A DNA stretch of 42,621 nt from Alphaproteobacteria bacterium (GCA_017513285.1 JAFXGD010000033.1:1-42621), one strand, 5' to 3'; positions 6,237 through 16,696 are shown, numbered from the stretch's first letter. Notes: a model not told the origin generated them from the sequence alone. Program-made: numbers and translations.

Positions 6237-9200
6237 ATGGCAGTTATCCAGAAACTTAGAAAATCTTTTGGTAAAAGTTTTTTGCAAACTCCGCTTCCTG
6301 ATTTGGTTGAAATTCAATACAATTCGTATAAGGATTTCTTGCAGGCAGATGTTGACCCACAATCCCGCAAAAATATGGGATTGCAAAATGTATTCTCTTC
6401 TATGTTCCCAATCAAAGACTATGCCGGCATTGCCGACTTGGAATTTGTGGAATATACACTGGACAAACCTGTTTACAATGTAAAAGAATGCATGTTGCGC
6501 AACATGACATATTCCAGCAAGTTAAAATTGAAGCTGAGATTGATTTTATGGGATGTCGCCGAAGACGGCAAAAAGACTTTGCGTGACATCAAAGAACAAG
6601 AAATATTCATGGGCGAAGTGCCATTGATGACAGAACGTGGCAGCTTTATCGCATCGGGTGTTGAACGTGTTATTGTATCTCAGATGCATCGTGCCCAAGG
6701 TGTGGTTTTTGCAACAACCAAAGAAGCAAAAGTTGCGGGTAATCCGGTTACATATACGGCACGCATTATTCCCGAACATGGTTCATGGATTGACTTTGAA
6801 GAATCCAAAGGTGTTATTTATGTTCGTATCGACCGCCGCCGTAAAGTTCCTGCGACGGTTTTGTTGCGTTGCTTGCCATGCGCCGAAGATGAAAAGAAAT
6901 GGTTGGCTGATCCACGCAAACCGACAATTTGTGGTATGTCCGACACGGAAATTCTGTCGGCATTCTATAACCGCATTCCATTAAAGTTTGATGGTAAATT
7001 GTGGGTTGGCGAAACGCAATCTTTTGCGGGATTGGATAAATATCGTTTGAATTATGATTTGATTAATCCAAAAGACAAAAAAATCATTGCATCCAAAGGC
7101 GACCGTTTGAACGCCAAACGCATGAAGAAATTGTTGGAAACCAAATCATTCGGTATCATGCCGGAATCTTTGGTTGGTGAATATCTGTTTGACCCAATTA
7201 TGAATGGCGACGAAGTTGTAATGCCTGCGGGTACAGAAATCACCGAAGAAGTTTTGAACGATTTGGATAAAATGAATGTCAAAGAAATCAGTTTGATTTC
7301 CATCGACAACGCCACGGTCAGTGCGCACATGCGCAACACGTTATTGGCGGACAAAACAACCAATCGTGAAGAAGCATTGATTGAAATCTATAACATTATC
7401 CGTCCGGGCGAACGCCCAACATTAGAAGCGGCAATCAATCTGTTTATGCGCCAAGGTTTTGAACCTGCATACTATGATTTATCTGCGGTTGGTCGTTTCA
7501 AGATGAACAAACGTTTAAAGATAGATTCCGGTAAAAAGCCAGAAGACGAACGTTTGTTGACCAAATCTGACTTTTTGGCGGTATTAAAGACTTTGACAAA
7601 CATTATCGACCGCAAAGATACGGTTGATGATATTGACAACCTGTCAAATCGTCGTGTCCGCACAGTTGGTGAATTGTTGGAACAAAACTTCCGCACAGGT
7701 ATGGTTCGTATTGAACGCTTGGTTCGTGAAAGTTTGACATCTCCAAACATTGCGAATATGCAACCCCAAGACGTTATTAATGTTAAACCATTGATGTCAT
7801 TGGTATCGGAATTTTTGGGTACATCGCAATTGTCACAATTTATGGATGCATATAATCCATTGTCTGAATTGGAACACAAACGTCGTATTTCTGCATTGGG
7901 GCCTGGCGGTTTGAATCGTGAACGTGCCGGCATTGATGTACGTGACGTTCATCCGACGCACTATGGTCGTTTATGCCCAATTCACACCCCCGAAGGTGCA
8001 AACATTGGTTTGATTAACCATTTGTCTGCATATGCACGTGTCAATCCATATGGGTTTATTGAAACACCATATTATGTTGTTGAAAACAGTCGTGTAACAG
8101 ACAAAATGGTATATTTGACGGCGGACGAAGAATTGGGTCACAAAATCGCCCAAGGTAACACCCCAACAAACAAAGACGGTGCATTGGCCGAAGATATGGT
8201 TACGGCCCGTGTTGATGGTGAATTTACCATGGTTGCCAAAGAAGAAGTTGACTTAATTGACGTTGAACCACGTCAGGTGGTATCCATTGCAACCGGCTTG
8301 ATTCCATTCGTTGAAAACGACGACGCAAACCGTGCTTTGATGGGTTCGAACATGCAGCGTCAGGCCGTTCCATTATTACGTGTTCAGGCACCATTGGTTG
8401 GTACCGGCATTGAACGTGAAGTTGCACGTGATTCCCGCACCGGTAAAGTTGCAAAGCACAGCGGTGTTGTTGAATCTGTTGATGCGAACCGTATTGTGGT
8501 TAAATGTATGAACAGCCGCAACGTTGTGACGGGTGTGGATATCTATAACCTGGAAAAATTCGAACGTTCGAACAGTGAAACAATCATTCACCAAAAACCG
8601 TTGGTCAAAGTTGGCGACCGTATTTCTGCGGGCGACATCATTGCGGACGGTTCATCTATGAATTATGGTGAATTGGCATTGGGTCGCAACGTATTGGTTG
8701 CCTTTATGCCATGGCGTGGATATAACTATGAAGACTCTATTGTTATTTCCGAACGCATTTCACGTGACGACGTCTTTACATCTGTAAAAATCGTTGAAAA
8801 AGAATTCAAAGTACGTGATACCCAATTGGGGCCTGAATCTTTGACACGTGACATACCGAACGTTGGTGAAGAAGCGTTAAAGAATCTGGACGAATCCGGT
8901 ATTATTTACGTTGGCGCCCGTGTGAAACATGGTGACATTTTGGTTGGTCGTGTGACACCAAAATCTGAAACTTTGTTAACCCCAGAAGAAGCGTTATTAC
9001 GCAACATCTTTGGTGAAAAGGCATTAAACGTAAAAGACACATCTTTGCGTGTTGGTCCAAACGAAGAAGGTACAGTTATTGGCGTTAACGTTCTGACCCG
9101 TCATGGTGTCAAGAAAGACGAACGTACCCAGATGATTGAACTGCAAAAAATCGAACAGATTAACAAAGATCGTGAAGCCGAAGTTGCAATTATAGAAAAA

Positions 9201-10370
9201 GGCTTTGCGGACCAAGTATTCCAGATTGCGGAAAACCTGGTTATCGAATCTGGCACAGGCAGTTTGAAACCATTCGTTGGCAAAAAATTGACCGGTGAAG
9301 TTTTCGAAGGCATTCGTCCATCAGACGTCAAAAAATTGGCTGTCAAAAATAAAGAAGCCCAGGCAAAAATCGATGAATTGCGCGAACAGCATGTTCTGAA
9401 ATTAAAGCAATTGAACGAAAAAGCCGATGCCGAAATCGCAAAAGCAACCGAAAGCAATTCTTTGAATGCCGGTGTATTAAAAGAAGTAAAAGTATACATT
9501 GCGCATAAAATGAAATTGCAACCTGGTGATAAAATGGCGGGGCGTCACGGAAACAAGGGTATTGTATCCAAAGTTGTTCCTGTTGAAGACATGCCGCACT
9601 TGGCGGACGGTACACCGGTTGATTTGGTATTGAACCCATTGGGTGTGCCATCACGTATGAACATCGGCCAGATTTTGGAAACCCACCTTGGTATGGCTGC
9701 CCGCACATTGGGTGCCCAGATTGGTGCGGTTTTGGACGAAGTCAAAGCCAAACGTGCCGTTACGGATGATTTGCGCAGTATCATGGGTACGGTTTACGGC
9801 CCAGAAACCGCCGAAAAATTGGAAAAAATGACCGACACAGACGTACGTGCCCAGGCGGCCTTGTTACGTGACGGTGTTCCAATGGCGACGCCAACCTTTG
9901 ACGGTGCGACACCCGAAGACATTCGCAGTATGTTGAAATTGGCGAAATTGCCAGAAACGGGTCAATTTGACTTATACGACGGTATGACGGGTGAAAAATT
10001 TGCACGTCCTGTGACCGTTGGTGTCATGTACATGTTGAAACTGCATCACTTTGTTGATGAAAAGATTCACGCCCGTTCTATTGGCAGTTACTCTTTGGTA
10101 ACCCAGCAACCATTGTCTGGTAAAGCCCACATGGGTGGCCAGCGTTTGGGTGAAATGGAAGTTTGGGCATTAGAAGCGCACGGTGCAGCCCACCTGTTGC
10201 GTGAAATGCTGACTGTCAAATCGGACGACATCACCGGCCGTAACAAGATGTATGAATCCATCATTTCGGGCAGTGATGACATCCAAACCGGTACGCCAGA
10301 GGCCTTTAACGTATTCGTACGTGAATTACGTGGATTGGGTCTGGCGATGACACCCAAGAAAATTGATTAG
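6237..10370 (+). CDS. rpoB: DNA-directed RNA polymerase subunit beta
   Basis: A 1377-aa protein from the ATG at 6237, which has an AGGA site nine bases upstream and begins [16 protein letters not shown]; an upstream in-frame TTG would add 16 residues with no support. Visible hallmarks are the rifampicin-pocket region (SQLSQFMD, then [19 protein letters not shown]), [20 protein letters not shown], and the C-terminal [20 protein letters not shown]. At E. coli-numbered positions 516, 526 and 531 the residues are the sensitive-type D, H and S, while positions 517-518 read A-Y rather than Q-N. Beta forms one half of the catalytic cleft. It is followed by rpoC after 89 bases. Confidence 0.98.
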   Translation: MAVIQKLRKSFGKSFLQTPLPDLVEIQYNSYKDFLQADVDPQSRKNMGLQNVFSSMFPIKDYAGIADLEFVEYTLDKPVYNVKECMLRNMTYSSKLKLKLRLILWDVAEDGKKTLRDIKEQEIFMGEVPLMTERGSFIASGVERVIVSQMHRAQGVVFATTKEAKVAGNPVTYTARIIPEHGSWIDFEESKGVIYVRIDRRRKVPATVLLRCLPCAEDEKKWLADPRKPTICGMSDTEILSAFYNRIPLKFDGKLWVGETQSFAGLDKYRLNYDLINPKDKKIIASKGDRLNAKRMKKLLETKSFGIMPESLVGEYLFDPIMNGDEVVMPAGTEITEEVLNDLDKMNVKEISLISIDNATVSAHMRNTLLADKTTNREEALIEIYNIIRPGERPTLEAAINLFMRQGFEPAYYDLSAVGRFKMNKRLKIDSGKKPEDERLLTKSDFLAVLKTLTNIIDRKDTVDDIDNLSNRRVRTVGELLEQNFRTGMVRIERLVRESLTSPNIANMQPQDVINVKPLMSLVSEFLGTSQLSQFMDAYNPLSELEHKRRISALGPGGLNRERAGIDVRDVHPTHYGRLCPIHTPEGANIGLINHLSAYARVNPYGFIETPYYVVENSRVTDKMVYLTADEELGHKIAQGNTPTNKDGALAEDMVTARVDGEFTMVAKEEVDLIDVEPRQVVSIATGLIPFVENDDANRALMGSNMQRQAVPLLRVQAPLVGTGIEREVARDSRTGKVAKHSGVVESVDANRIVVKCMNSRNVVTGVDIYNLEKFERSNSETIIHQKPLVKVGDRISAGDIIADGSSMNYGELALGRNVLVAFMPWRGYNYEDSIVISERISRDDVFTSVKIVEKEFKVRDTQLGPESLTRDIPNVGEEALKNLDESGIIYVGARVKHGDILVGRVTPKSETLLTPEEALLRNIFGEKALNVKDTSLRVGPNEEGTVIGVNVLTRHGVKKDERTQMIELQKIEQINKDREAEVAIIEKGFADQVFQIAENLVIESGTGSLKPFVGKKLTGEVFEGIRPSDVKKLAVKNKEAQAKIDELREQHVLKLKQLNEKADAEIAKATESNSLNAGVLKEVKVYIAHKMKLQPGDKMAGRHGNKGIVSKVVPVEDMPHLADGTPVDLVLNPLGVPSRMNIGQILETHLGMAARTLGAQIGAVLDEVKAKRAVTDDLRSIMGTVYGPETAEKLEKMTDTDVRAQAALLRDGVPMATPTFDGATPEDIRSMLKLAKLPETGQFDLYDGMTGEKFARPVTVGVMYMLKLHHFVDEKIHARSIGSYSLVTQQPLSGKAHMGGQRLGEMEVWALEAHGAAHLLREMLTVKSDDITGRNKMYESIISGSDDIQTGTPEAFNVFVRELRGLGLAMTPKKID

Positions 10371-10433
10371 TGGTTAGTGTTCCGGTTGCCGGTTATCCGG
10401 CAACCAACCTAACAACTAATACCTAACCACTAA
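10367..10433 (+). promoter_or_regulatory. Two-tier hairpin spanning the rpoB stop codon and the rpoB-rpoC gap
   Basis: TTAGTGGTTAG (10367-10377), which includes the rpoB stop TAG, pairs perfectly with CTAACCACTAA (10423-10433). Nested inside, GGTTGCCGG (10384-10392) pairs with CCGGCAACC (10397-10405) around TTAT. No T run follows, and rpoC's GCGAGGAAAAT ribosome site begins about 11 bases later. The fold may be a cleavage or stability element, or may slow ribosomes or polymerase at the junction. Confidence 0.7.
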
Positions 10434-10459
10434 CAACTCTTTCAAGCGAGGAAAATATA

Positions 10460-13400
10460 ATGAGCAATATGTTGCAAAAGATATTTGGACAAATCGAAAC
10501 CAAGGAACAATTTGATGCCTTGCGCATTACGATTGCGTCCCCAGAAGAGATTTTATCTTGGTCGCATGGCGAAGTAAAAAAGCCAGAAACCATTAACTAT
10601 CATTCTATGAAACCCGAATCCGAAGGTTTGTTCTGTCAACAGATTTTTGGTCCGGTCAAAGACTATGAATGTGCATGTGGAAAATATAAAAGAATCAAAT
10701 TCCGTGGTGTTGTCTGTGAACGTTGCGGTGTAGAGGTTGGTTCCGCATCCGTTCGTCGTGAACGCATGGGGCATATTAAATTGGCCATGCCGGTTGCACA
10801 CACATGGTTTTTACGTGAAGGTAAAATTGCAACTTTGTTGAACAATTTGCCACAAAAGAAGTTAGAGCAGGTTATTTCATACGATGCCTATATCGTTATT
10901 GAACCCGGTCTGACAAATTTAAAGCAATATGACGTAATCAGTGAAGATGAATATCAATCTGCGGTTGAAGAATTTGGTGCGGACGCATTCCATGTTGGTA
11001 TTGGCGCCGAAGGTGTTCGTTCCATCATCGCCGGTTTGGATATGGGCGATGAACGCACACGTCTGCGTGCAGAATTATCTGAAACGAAATCCGAAGCAAA
11101 ACGCAAAGCTTTGATAAAGCAGTTGAAATTGGTCGAAGCATTTTTGGATTCGAAAACGGAACCTGCATGGATGATGCCGGATATTATTCCCGTTATTCCA
11201 CCGGATATGCGTCCGTTGGTGACGTTGGATGCGGGTCACGTTGCGGCGTCTGATTTAAATGATTTGTATCGTCGTGTAATTATTCGTAACAATCGTTTGA
11301 AACGCTTTATGGAAATGCATGCACCTGACATCATTATCCGCAACGAAAAACGCATGTTACAAGAAGCGGTTGATTCATTATTTGACAATGGCCACAAAGC
11401 ACGTCCAATGGTATCCCAGAATCGTCGTCCTTTGAAATCGTTGTCTGATTCATTGCGTGGTAAATCCGGTCGTTTCCGTATGAACATGTTGGGTAAACGT
11501 GTTGACTATTCTGGTCGTTCGGTAATTGTATCGGGGCCAACCCTGAAATTGCATCAGGTTGGCTTGCCCAAGACAATGGCATTGGAATTATTTAAACCAT
11601 TTGTTTATGCACGTCTATTGGCGGGTGATTATGCAAACACATTAAAGACTGCACGTAAAATGGTTGAAAACGGCGAAGACGTTGTATGGGAAATTCTGGA
11701 AAAAGTTATCCACGAACATCCTGTATTGTTGAACCGTGCGCCTACATTGCACCGTCTGTCGTTGTTGGCATTTGAACCTGTTTTAATCGAAGGAAAAGCA
11801 ATCCGTTTGCATCCATTGGTCTGTGCGGGCTTTAACGCTGACTTTGACGGTGACCAGATGTCTGTTCACGTACCAATTTCATTAGAGGCCCAATTAGAAG
11901 CACGCACATTAATGTTGTCATCGAACAACGTATTGTCGCCTGCAAACGGTGAACCTATGACCGTCCCAACGCAAGACATGGTATTGGGTGTTTACTATAT
12001 ATCATTGATTAATGGTGAACACGATGAAAAATCGCCACGCTTTGCGAACATGGATGAAGTAAAATTGGCATTGGAAAACAAGACAATTACATTACACACA
12101 CCAATTGTTGCACGCATTAACGGCAAGACATACAAAACAACGGCGGGCCGTATGATTTTGGGTGAATTGTTGCCACAATGCGAAGAAATGCCATTTGATT
12201 TGGTAAATAAAGTAATGCCACGTGGTGAAATCAAATCTTTGTTGGCAACGACATACGAACGCTGTGGCGACAAAGCGATGATTTTGTTGGCGGACGCATT
12301 AAAGAACACCGGTTTTGAACAGGCTGCACGCAGTGGTATTTCCATTGGTTACGACGACATTGTGATTCCTGCAGAAAAGAAAGACTTGATTGCGGAATCT
12401 GAACAAGTTGCGGCCGAAATCGAAGAGCAGTATCAGAACGGTTTGTTATCTGGTGGTGAACGTCACAACAAACTGATTGACTTGTGGCAAAAGACGACCG
12501 ACAAATTGGGTGATATGGCATATGCCGCATTGGGTAAAACCACCGGCGACAATTGGAATTCTGTATACATGATGGCGTTATCTGGCGCCCGTGGTTCAAA
12601 ACGTCAGATTCAACAGTTGGCCGGTATGCGTGGTATGATGATGAAACCAGACGGTTCGATTATCGAAGTTCCGATTATTTCGAACTTTAAAGAAGGTCTG
12701 ACCATGTCTGAATACTTTACGTCCACCCACGGTGCCAGAAAAGGTATGTCGGATACGGCTTTGAAAACGGCTGACGCAGGTTATTTGACACGTCGTTTGG
12801 TTGAATTGGCGCAAAACACTGTTATCACGGAACATGACTGTGGCACAACAGAATTTATTACGGCCAAACCGGTTTATACGGGTTCGACATTATCTGTTGC
12901 GTTGGGTGATGTTGTATTGGGACGTACTGCGGCCCATGACATTGTGCATCCAATCACCAAAGAAGTTATCGTACCTGCCGGCGAATTGATTACCAAAGCG
13001 GCATCGAAAAAGATTAACGAATCCGGTTTACCATCTGTTGATGTGCGCAGTGTTCTGACATGTTGTTCGGATGGCCTGTGTGCAAAATGTTATGGTATGG
13101 ATTTGTCACGTAATGCATTGGTACACGTTGGTGAAGCGGTTGGTGTTATTGCGGGTCAATCGATTGGTGAACCTGGAACCCAGTTAACATTGCGTACTTT
13201 CCACATTGGTGGTGTTGCCGCCGGTGGTGCCGAAAGTCACTTTATCGAAGTTCCGGTTGCGGGTACAATCAAATTGTCGGGTGTTAACACAATTAAGAAC
13301 AGTGCCGGCCGTGTCGTAGTATTATCACGTAATGGCAAATTGGCGGTTGTGGATAAATCTGGTGAAGAATTATTCAGCAGCAACTTGCCATACGCATCTA

Positions 13401-14569
13401 TGTTGATTGTTAACGACGGCGACAGCGTTGAAAAAGGCGCAAAAGTTGCCGAATGGGATCCATATTCAAACACAATTATCGCCGAAAAAGACGGTATTGT
13501 GAACTTCAACGACTTGGTTGAAAACGTATCATACCAAGAAGAAGTTGATTCCATGACTGGCATTGTGTCACGCAAAGTTATCAATTGGAAGACAAACACG
13601 AAAAAGGCATTGAAACCTGCGATTACATTGGTTGACGCATCTGGCAACGTAATCAATTTGGGTGGCAAAAAGGTTGCAGAATATCTGTTGCCAATCTATT
13701 CGGTATTGAACGTTGCGAATGGTGACCATGTTGTTGCCGGTGACATTTTGGCACGTATCCCTGTCCAAGCAAAACGTACAGGCGACATTACGGGCGGTCT
13801 GCCACGTGTTAATGAATTGCTGGAAGTTCGTCGTCCAACCAATCCTGCATTGTTGGCGGAAATCGACGGTACGGTTGAATTAGAAGATGCAAAATCTAAA
13901 ATTATCATCCGTATTGAACCATCGGACGGCACTGCGCCGGTTGAATATGCGGTTCCAAAGGGTACAAACCTGTTGGTGCGCAGTGGCGACGTCGTTCGCA
14001 AAGCGGAAAAGTTGGTTGATGGTGATCCTGTTCCACAAGATATCTTGCGTATTTTGGGTCAGAAAGCCTTGGCAACATTTATGGTTGACCAGATTCAACA
14101 GGTTTATCGTCTGCAGGGCGTGACCATCAATGACAAACATATTGAAATTTTGATACGTGAAATGACACGCCGTGTTGAAATCACGAATCCTGGTGACACA
14201 GGCTTCTTGATGGGCCAGGTTGTTGACCGTGTTGATTTCGAAGAAGAAAACGCACGTGTTGCACGTGATAATGGCAAATTGGCCGAAGCGTCCCAAGTCT
14301 TGGTTGGTTTGACACGTGCATCATTGACATCACGTTCATTTATTTCGAACGCATCGTTCCAACAGACGACCAAAGTATTGGTAGATGCCGCAATCAGTGG
14401 TTCAACCGATAAATTGGTTGGTATTAATGAAAACTTGATTGTTGGTCGTTTGATACCAATTGGCACGGGTGCATATGTCCGTCGTGTACGTGAAATTGCC
14501 CGTGAAGAAGAACGTGCAGAAAAATTGGCACGTGAAGGCAACGGTCAGCAGCAATTGTTGGATATCTAA
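10460..14569 (+). CDS. rpoC: DNA-directed RNA polymerase subunit beta'
   Basis: A 1369-aa protein. The N-terminal zinc ribbon is visible (CACGKYKRIKFRGVVCERCG), as are the catalytic magnesium site (AGFNADFDGDQMSVHVPIS), the lid/rudder region (RPLKSLSDSLRGKSGRFRMN), the second zinc cluster (CCSDGLCAKCYGMDLS), and the C-terminal FEEENARVARDNGKLA block typical of Proteobacteria. It carries the active site of RNA polymerase. The start is supported by GAGGAAAATATA-ATG. It completes the stalk-polymerase operon. Confidence 0.98.
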   Translation: MSNMLQKIFGQIETKEQFDALRITIASPEEILSWSHGEVKKPETINYHSMKPESEGLFCQQIFGPVKDYECACGKYKRIKFRGVVCERCGVEVGSASVRRERMGHIKLAMPVAHTWFLREGKIATLLNNLPQKKLEQVISYDAYIVIEPGLTNLKQYDVISEDEYQSAVEEFGADAFHVGIGAEGVRSIIAGLDMGDERTRLRAELSETKSEAKRKALIKQLKLVEAFLDSKTEPAWMMPDIIPVIPPDMRPLVTLDAGHVAASDLNDLYRRVIIRNNRLKRFMEMHAPDIIIRNEKRMLQEAVDSLFDNGHKARPMVSQNRRPLKSLSDSLRGKSGRFRMNMLGKRVDYSGRSVIVSGPTLKLHQVGLPKTMALELFKPFVYARLLAGDYANTLKTARKMVENGEDVVWEILEKVIHEHPVLLNRAPTLHRLSLLAFEPVLIEGKAIRLHPLVCAGFNADFDGDQMSVHVPISLEAQLEARTLMLSSNNVLSPANGEPMTVPTQDMVLGVYYISLINGEHDEKSPRFANMDEVKLALENKTITLHTPIVARINGKTYKTTAGRMILGELLPQCEEMPFDLVNKVMPRGEIKSLLATTYERCGDKAMILLADALKNTGFEQAARSGISIGYDDIVIPAEKKDLIAESEQVAAEIEEQYQNGLLSGGERHNKLIDLWQKTTDKLGDMAYAALGKTTGDNWNSVYMMALSGARGSKRQIQQLAGMRGMMMKPDGSIIEVPIISNFKEGLTMSEYFTSTHGARKGMSDTALKTADAGYLTRRLVELAQNTVITEHDCGTTEFITAKPVYTGSTLSVALGDVVLGRTAAHDIVHPITKEVIVPAGELITKAASKKINESGLPSVDVRSVLTCCSDGLCAKCYGMDLSRNALVHVGEAVGVIAGQSIGEPGTQLTLRTFHIGGVAAGGAESHFIEVPVAGTIKLSGVNTIKNSAGRVVVLSRNGKLAVVDKSGEELFSSNLPYASMLIVNDGDSVEKGAKVAEWDPYSNTIIAEKDGIVNFNDLVENVSYQEEVDSMTGIVSRKVINWKTNTKKALKPAITLVDASGNVINLGGKKVAEYLLPIYSVLNVANGDHVVAGDILARIPVQAKRTGDITGGLPRVNELLEVRRPTNPALLAEIDGTVELEDAKSKIIIRIEPSDGTAPVEYAVPKGTNLLVRSGDVVRKAEKLVDGDPVPQDILRILGQKALATFMVDQIQQVYRLQGVTINDKHIEILIREMTRRVEITNPGDTGFLMGQVVDRVDFEEENARVARDNGKLAEASQVLVGLTRASLTSRSFISNASFQQTTKVLVDAAISGSTDKLVGINENLIVGRLIPIGTGAYVRRVREIAREEERAEKLAREGNGQQQLLDI

Positions 14570-14575
14570 TATAAC

Positions 14576-14606
14576 ACCATGTCCGGATGCATAATCTGGG
14601 CATGGT
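14576..14606 (+). other. Hairpin after rpoC
   Basis: ACCATGTCC (14576-14584) pairs with GGGCATGGT (14598-14606), one G-T pair, with a 13-base loop. AAAAAGTTTT follows rather than a clean T run, so termination would be weak. It may form the 3' end of the long operon mRNA. Confidence 0.45.
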
Positions 14607-14618
14607 AAAAAGTTTTCC

Positions 14619-14646
14619 TTGCAAATGCGCAGAAAATGAATAGAAT
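14619..14646 (+). promoter_or_regulatory. Promoter of rpmF(-plsX)
   Basis: TTGCAA, a 16-base spacer, then TAGAAT, 29 bases before the rpmF start. A short leader with AAAAAGGATAG as ribosome site follows. Confidence 0.55.
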
Positions 14647-14675
14647 AAGACAGTCATAATAAAAAGGATAGTAAA

Positions 14676-14825
14676 ATGGCAACGCCAAAAAGTAAAACCA
14701 GTAAAGCACGTTCCGCACAACGTCGTTCACATGACGCATTGTCTGTGATGCCATGCGGTGTATGCAAAACATGTGGCGAAAAGAAACGTCCACATCACGT
14801 TTGTCCTGCATGCGGTGCGAAATAA
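14676..14825 (+). CDS. rpmF: 50S ribosomal protein L32
   Basis: A 49-aa basic protein starting MATPKSKTSKARSAQRRSHD, with a zinc ribbon formed by Cys30/Cys33 and Cys43/Cys46 (CKTCG and CPACG). The start matches the family (MAVPKxKxSKxR). L32 is a late-assembling large-subunit protein. An AAGGATAG ribosome site precedes it, and plsX follows 70 bases later, the conserved rpmF-plsX pairing. Confidence 0.95.
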   Translation: MATPKSKTSKARSAQRRSHDALSVMPCGVCKTCGEKKRPHHVCPACGAK

Positions 14826-14850
14826 TACAACCAAATAAAATGGAATTAAC

Positions 14851-14888
14851 CAGGGCAGGGCGGTAATCATCGTCCTGTTCTGCTTTTT
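14851..14888 (+). terminator. Intrinsic terminator or attenuator between rpmF and plsX
   Basis: CAGGGCAGGGCG (14851-14862) can pair over its whole length with CGTCCTGTTCTG (14871-14882), three of twelve pairs being G-T, and a CTTTTTA tract follows. It stands only seven bases before the plsX ATG, so it should stop part of the rpmF transcripts and meter plsX. Confidence 0.65.
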
Positions 14889-14895
14889 ATATACT

Positions 14896-15966
14896 ATGTC
14901 AGAAGAAAAAAAGATTATTGCGATTGATGCCATGGGTGGTGACAAAGGGCCGAATGCGGTTCTGGGTGGCATGAATCAGTATTTATATCAAAACGGCGAA
15001 GGGCATGTGTCATTTCGTCTGTTTGGCGATGAAAAGAAATTACGTAAATTGTTGGCAAAATATCCACGTGTTTCCCGTAATGTAGAGGTTGTACACGCCC
15101 CAAACGTTATCAAAGGTACCGATAAAGTTATGGATGTTTTGCGTCACGCCCAAGATACGTCCATGTATATGGCCATCAAAGACGTCCGTGAAGGCAAATC
15201 TGCTGCGATAATCAGTGCGGGCAACACGGGCATATTAATGTCCTTGTCAAAATTGGCGTTAAAGACCATTGATGGCATATCACGTCCTGCGATTACCACA
15301 ATGTTGCCGTCTGGTGCGGGTGACAGTCGTGTTGTTGTGTTGGATTTGGGTGCGAACGTTCATTGTGATGAAACGATATTATTTGACTTTGCCGTATTGG
15401 GCAGTGTTTATGCCGAAGTTGTTGGCAAAATGCCACGTCCAAAATTGGGCATTTTGAATATTGGTTCCGAAGAAACCAAAGGTAACGACGTCTTGATACA
15501 TTTGAACAAAGTGTTAACGGCCAACAAAGATAAATTGCCATACGAATATCTGGGCTTTGTCGAAGCCAGTGATATCAGTGCCGGTCGTGTCCAAGTTGTT
15601 GTCACCGACGGCTTTACCGGCAATATTGTATTAAAGACGGTCGAAGGCACCGCCAAATTGATTAAACGTGTTGTTGTTGAAAACTTCAAAAAATCGATTT
15701 TGGCAATGATTGGTGCGTTCTTTTTGGTGCATGTGTTTAAACGTTTAAAGCATAAAATTGATCCACGTTCATATGCGGGTGCGACCTTTTTGGGTTTGCG
15801 TGGTTTTGCGTTTAAAACGCATGGTAACAGTGATGCCTTGGCATTTGCGAATTCGATTAAATATGCGGTGGATTTAACCACGGCGAATTTGAATGGTTTG
15901 ATTGCCGAACGGGCCCGTGCATTGGCGGATGTGCGTTCACAAATAAACGCACCCACCGCAGAATAA
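14896..15966 (+). CDS. plsX: Phosphate acyltransferase PlsX
   Basis: A 356-aa protein with the PlsX opening IIAIDAMGGDKGPNAVLGGM and internal blocks SAGNTGILMSLSKLALK, TMLPSGAGDSRVVVLDLGAN, IGSEETKGND and VVTDGFTGNIVLKTVEGTA. It converts acyl-ACP to acyl phosphate, the substrate of PlsY at the start of phospholipid synthesis, at the cytoplasmic membrane face. There is no Shine-Dalgarno; a terminator-like hairpin ends just upstream. The usual partner fabH is missing; a bidirectional terminator follows at once. Confidence 0.96.
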   Translation: MSEEKKIIAIDAMGGDKGPNAVLGGMNQYLYQNGEGHVSFRLFGDEKKLRKLLAKYPRVSRNVEVVHAPNVIKGTDKVMDVLRHAQDTSMYMAIKDVREGKSAAIISAGNTGILMSLSKLALKTIDGISRPAITTMLPSGAGDSRVVVLDLGANVHCDETILFDFAVLGSVYAEVVGKMPRPKLGILNIGSEETKGNDVLIHLNKVLTANKDKLPYEYLGFVEASDISAGRVQVVVTDGFTGNIVLKTVEGTAKLIKRVVVENFKKSILAMIGAFFLVHVFKRLKHKIDPRSYAGATFLGLRGFAFKTHGNSDALAFANSIKYAVDLTTANLNGLIAERARALADVRSQINAPTAE

Positions 15967-15992
15967 AAAATCCCGCAAATGCGGGATTTTTT
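15965..15992. terminator. Bidirectional terminator between plsX and mraZ
   Basis: TCCCGC (15971-15976), loop AAAT, GCGGGA (15981-15986), flanked by six A on the left and six T on the right, so it can stop plsX on plus and mraZ on minus. It overlaps the last base pairs of the plsX stop. Confidence 0.9.
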
Positions 15993-16071
15993 ATTATCAG
16001 TTGTCCGAATAATGGCAATTTTGATTCAGTTTATATATGTACCAGATTGTGCGTCAAGCATAAAGTCGGCA

Positions 16072-16521
16072 TTATTCGCCAATTTTTAAGTTTGGACGTG
16101 TCCCACGCAGGTTCTGCAAAGATTTTTCTTGGGCGGCATGGAATGCGCCCGGGTTCCATATTTGGAAACTGTTTCCACGACCGACAAAAACCGCTGAATC
16201 TGTAATGCCTGCATGCTTTAACATATCCGCGGGTATAACGATGCGTCCGGTTACATCAAATGCCAATGGGCGTGCATCTGCAAACAGCATGGCGGTCAAA
16301 TCATCCAATTCGCTGTCGAATACGCCCATTTTGTCGGTTGCGCTGGCCATTTGTTCCATGCGTGACATGGTCACACCTTCGATGCAATTATTTGTAAAAG
16401 ACCGGAATAAAATCACACCGGCAAAGTCTTCTTTGGCAATTGCCGCACGAAAGGAAGCCGGTACTGAAATTCGCCCTTTGGTATCCAACCGATTTTCATA
16501 AGATGAGAGAAATAATGCCAT
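16072..16521 (-). CDS. mraZ: Transcriptional regulator MraZ (solitary)
   Basis: A 149-aa protein with two AbrB-like half repeats: SSYENRLDTKGRISVPASFR near the N-terminus and ADARPLAFDVTGRIVIPADM in the second half (the DxxGR motif twice). MraZ is a ring-forming DNA-binding protein that usually heads the division and cell wall (dcw) cluster and represses its own promoter. Here it stands alone: convergent plsX lies downstream, and no rsmH or ftsL is seen. Its own promoter and TGG repeats lie upstream. No Shine-Dalgarno is evident close to the ATG, but the start matches the family. Confidence 0.95.
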   Translation of the reverse strand: MALFLSSYENRLDTKGRISVPASFRAAIAKEDFAGVILFRSFTNNCIEGVTMSRMEQMASATDKMGVFDSELDDLTAMLFADARPLAFDVTGRIVIPADMLKHAGITDSAVFVGRGNSFQIWNPGAFHAAQEKSLQNLRGTRPNLKIGE

Positions 16522-16575
16522 TTTATGATAAATTTTGGGTTAATTTTTTACCTTTTTCCTTTCTGCGTCACATGC

Positions 16576-16604
16576 AATTTAGCATGGGGATTTATGGTTG
16601 TCAA
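16576..16604 (-). promoter_or_regulatory. Promoter of mraZ
   Basis: On the minus strand: TTGACA (16604-16599), a 17-base spacer, then TAAATT (16581-16576). The consensus -35 and ideal spacing make this one of the best promoters in the window. The predicted leader is about 45 bases. Confidence 0.7.
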
Positions 16605-16648
16605 TGACAAATTCATGTTTTTTTATGGGAAATTATGGTTTTTTGGGT
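16585..16648. promoter_or_regulatory. Candidate MraZ operator: TGG repeats at 10-base spacing
   Basis: On the plus strand TGGGG at 16585, TGGTT at 16595 and TGACA at 16605 are spaced exactly ten bases apart. A second block has TGGGA at 16626, TGGTT at 16636 and TGGGT at 16644. The two blocks form an imperfect 18-base direct repeat, 41 bases apart (about four helical turns). The first block lies over the mraZ promoter spacer. MraZ of E. coli binds TGGGN repeats spaced ten bases apart upstream of its own gene, so autoregulation is the natural reading; the orientation relative to mraZ should be treated as unsettled. Confidence 0.5.
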
Positions 16649-16696
16649 CAAAAATAAATTTTTTTAAATAAAATGAAAATAAATGCATTTTGTGCT

